Of a DNA stretch of 5,415 nucleotides, positions 3,983-5,415 are shown piece after piece. Within the stretch, counting starts at the first letter, position 1; the number at the start of each line of letters is the position of its first letter. Made by a program: the position numbers and the translations under genes. The notes under the pieces were generated by a model. That model saw only the letters and a program-made list of their open reading frames with translations, had not been told where the DNA came from and searched no databases. Source of the stretch: Bacillota bacterium. GTDB taxonomy: Bacteria; Bacillota; Bacilli; Tumebacillales; Effusibacillaceae. The stretch covers positions 1 to 5,415 of the forward strand of contig JAGVBM010000089.1 in the NCBI GenBank assembly GCA_020059765.1, read 5' to 3'.

Positions 3983-5415
3983 TTGCACCCATTAGTGGAA
4001 TATTTACGATCGGATGGAGATTTCCAAAATCTGGTCGACGGGTTTCGAAACGGGGATACGGAACAATGGATGGCGGGAATCAGCGGTTCGGTGCGTCATC
4101 TGTACCTTGCGGCTCTACGCGTTTCCTCGTTGCGTCCGTTGATCATCGTGACGCAAAATATGCAGCAGGCGCAACAGGTTTATGAAGATCTGGCCGAACT
4201 GCTCCCAGCAGAAGAGGTCGCGATTTTCCCGGACCGTGAGATGTCATACTTGGATATTTTGGCGTATTCACCAGAGCAGGCGGCCGTCAGACTTGGTGTT
4301 TTGGAAGCGTTGGCGCAGGGCAAAACATCGGTCATCATTGCGCCGATGGCGGCAGTCCATCAATCCCTGCCGACCAAACGGCTGTTTGTTGAGAAAGCGA
4401 TCCACCTGAAACCGGGTGATGAAGTTCAGTTGGAACAGGTCATTGAGCAATTGATCTATATGGGCTATCAACGGGTGGAGAGGGTGGAATCGAAAGGGGA
4501 GTTTTCCGTTCGCGGCGGAATCCTGGATATCTTTCCCTTAACAACCGACAATGGGATTCGCATCGAGTTGTTTGATGTGGAAGTCGATTCCATTCGTTCC
4601 TTTGACCCTGCCAATCAAAGATCGATTGAAAAATTGGATGAGGTATCCTTGTACCCGATTCGTGAAATTCTTGTTTCCCGCGAACAACTTCAATCGTTGG
4701 CCGACCATTTGCAAGGTCGATTGGAAGAGCGGCAGAAAAAACTGAAGGACGCAAAATTGTTGGAAAAGCTAGATCGTCAGGTCGGTTGGGAAATCGAACA
4801 GATGCGGGAAGGAATCGTATTTCCCGGCTTGATTCGCTATGCCAGTTTGCTGCCGGAGGCAAATGACAATTTGCTGAATTATCTCCCCCCTGACGCGATC
4901 GTGGTTTTGGATGAACCAACCCGGCTGCGGGAAGCGATTCAGACCATTGAAAAGGAACAGGCGGAATGGGAAACGGCAGCTCTCGAGCATGGGGAAATGC
5001 TGCCGGGTATTCTGCCCAAGCTGGATCGTTCGCTTCTGTTCACCAACAAAAAACTGACCCGTTTGTTCACGTCCCTGTTCCCAAGAGCAGTACCGGGCGT
5101 AACCTTGCAAAAACTGAATACGATATCGGCCAGAGCGGGGCAAAGTTTTCACGGTCAAATGGCAGTGTTGAAGGGAGAACTGGAGCGTTGGCGGAAAAGC
5201 GGCATGCGAGTCATCTTTCTGGCAGCCAATCGGGAACGTGGCGAACGGCTGCAGCGGGTACTGGAAGACTATCGTATGCAGGCGGATCTGGTCACCAATC
5301 TGGATAGTCTGGGGACACAACCGGTCATCCTGCAAGGAAATCTTGCCAATGGATTTGAATTGGTGTCGTTTAAATTGGTCGTCGTGACGGAAAACGATGT
5401 GTTTGCCAACAAACG
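3983..5415 (+). CDS. mfd: Transcription-repair coupling factor Mfd, N-terminal part
   Basis: Mfd is a cytosolic ATP-dependent DNA translocase that removes RNA polymerase stalled at DNA damage and recruits UvrA for nucleotide excision repair. The frame is open to the window edge, giving the first 477 residues of a protein of about 1,170-1,180 in Bacillus. What is present is the UvrB-like N-terminal module: GISGSVRHL (32-40) at the site of the degenerate Walker A, the UvrA-contacting domain around 120-180, then GEFSVRGGILDIFPL (172-186) and IELFDVEVDSIRSFD (194-208). The following domain includes the conserved GQSFHGQM (386-393) and VIFLAANRERGERL (410-423). The polymerase-interacting domain and the helicase/translocase motor lie beyond the edge, so their integrity cannot be judged. 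It starts at TTG 3983, with an in-frame stop directly upstream. Two hairpins in front of it suggest control at the transcript level. Confidence 0.95.
   Translation, partial: MHPLVEYLRSDGDFQNLVDGFRNGDTEQWMAGISGSVRHLYLAALRVSSLRPLIIVTQNMQQAQQVYEDLAELLPAEEVAIFPDREMSYLDILAYSPEQAAVRLGVLEALAQGKTSVIIAPMAAVHQSLPTKRLFVEKAIHLKPGDEVQLEQVIEQLIYMGYQRVERVESKGEFSVRGGILDIFPLTTDNGIRIELFDVEVDSIRSFDPANQRSIEKLDEVSLYPIREILVSREQLQSLADHLQGRLEERQKKLKDAKLLEKLDRQVGWEIEQMREGIVFPGLIRYASLLPEANDNLLNYLPPDAIVVLDEPTRLREAIQTIEKEQAEWETAALEHGEMLPGILPKLDRSLLFTNKKLTRLFTSLFPRAVPGVTLQKLNTISARAGQSFHGQMAVLKGELERWRKSGMRVIFLAANRERGERLQRVLEDYRMQADLVTNLDSLGTQPVILQGNLANGFELVSFKLVVVTENDVFANK

Noticed and set aside
3829..4185. Forward open frame spanning the mfd leader and the mfd 5' end in another frame
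   Set aside because: Its first part is the translated hairpin region and the rest is an out-of-frame reading of mfd; no family resemblance or ribosome binding site.
4440..5335. Two reverse-strand open frames across mfd (4440-4919 and 4769-5335)
   Set aside because: Both lie opposite the clearly coding mfd frame and show low-complexity, arginine/proline/glutamine-rich translations typical of antisense shadows.

Overview
The window looks like chromosomal DNA of an endospore-forming Bacillota species, because the order prs, ctc (L25), pth (spoVC), fin (yabK), mfd matches the well-known Bacillus locus and fin is a sporulation gene. Codon use is mixed, and prs (GTG) and mfd (TTG) both use non-ATG starts. 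The proteins differ from B. subtilis at many positions, so a deeper relative such as an Alicyclobacillaceae-type organism is possible, but that is inference.

Layout, all genes on the + strand: bases 2-40 hold a 12-codon tail of an upstream gene (probably glmU, judged by position). prs follows (51-995), translated from a GTG whose Shine-Dalgarno overlaps the upstream stop codon, and ends at a strong hairpin terminator (1012-1054). A leader with a possible general-stress-type promoter precedes the L25/Ctc gene (1152-1805), which has its own terminator (1813-1841). Next comes a gene absent from this place in B. subtilis: a 215-residue sigma-70 family factor resembling SigH/Spo0H (2012-2659). A 269-base gap with no clear terminator leads to pth (2929-3486). 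A forespore-type promoter fills the gap before fin (3547-3780), which ends at a terminator. A 200-base stretch with two further strong hairpins leads to mfd (3983 to the window edge, first 477 residues only).

The known genes cover nucleotide precursor supply (PRPP), 5S rRNA-binding ribosomal protein L25, recycling of peptidyl-tRNA, the sigma-F to sigma-G switch, and transcription-coupled repair. The most interesting points are the SigH-like sigma gene inserted between ctc and pth, the full match to a sigma-G-type promoter in front of fin, and the tandem hairpins directly before the mfd ribosome binding site, which could act as an attenuator. No tRNA, rRNA, CRISPR array, insertion sequence or phage gene was seen.
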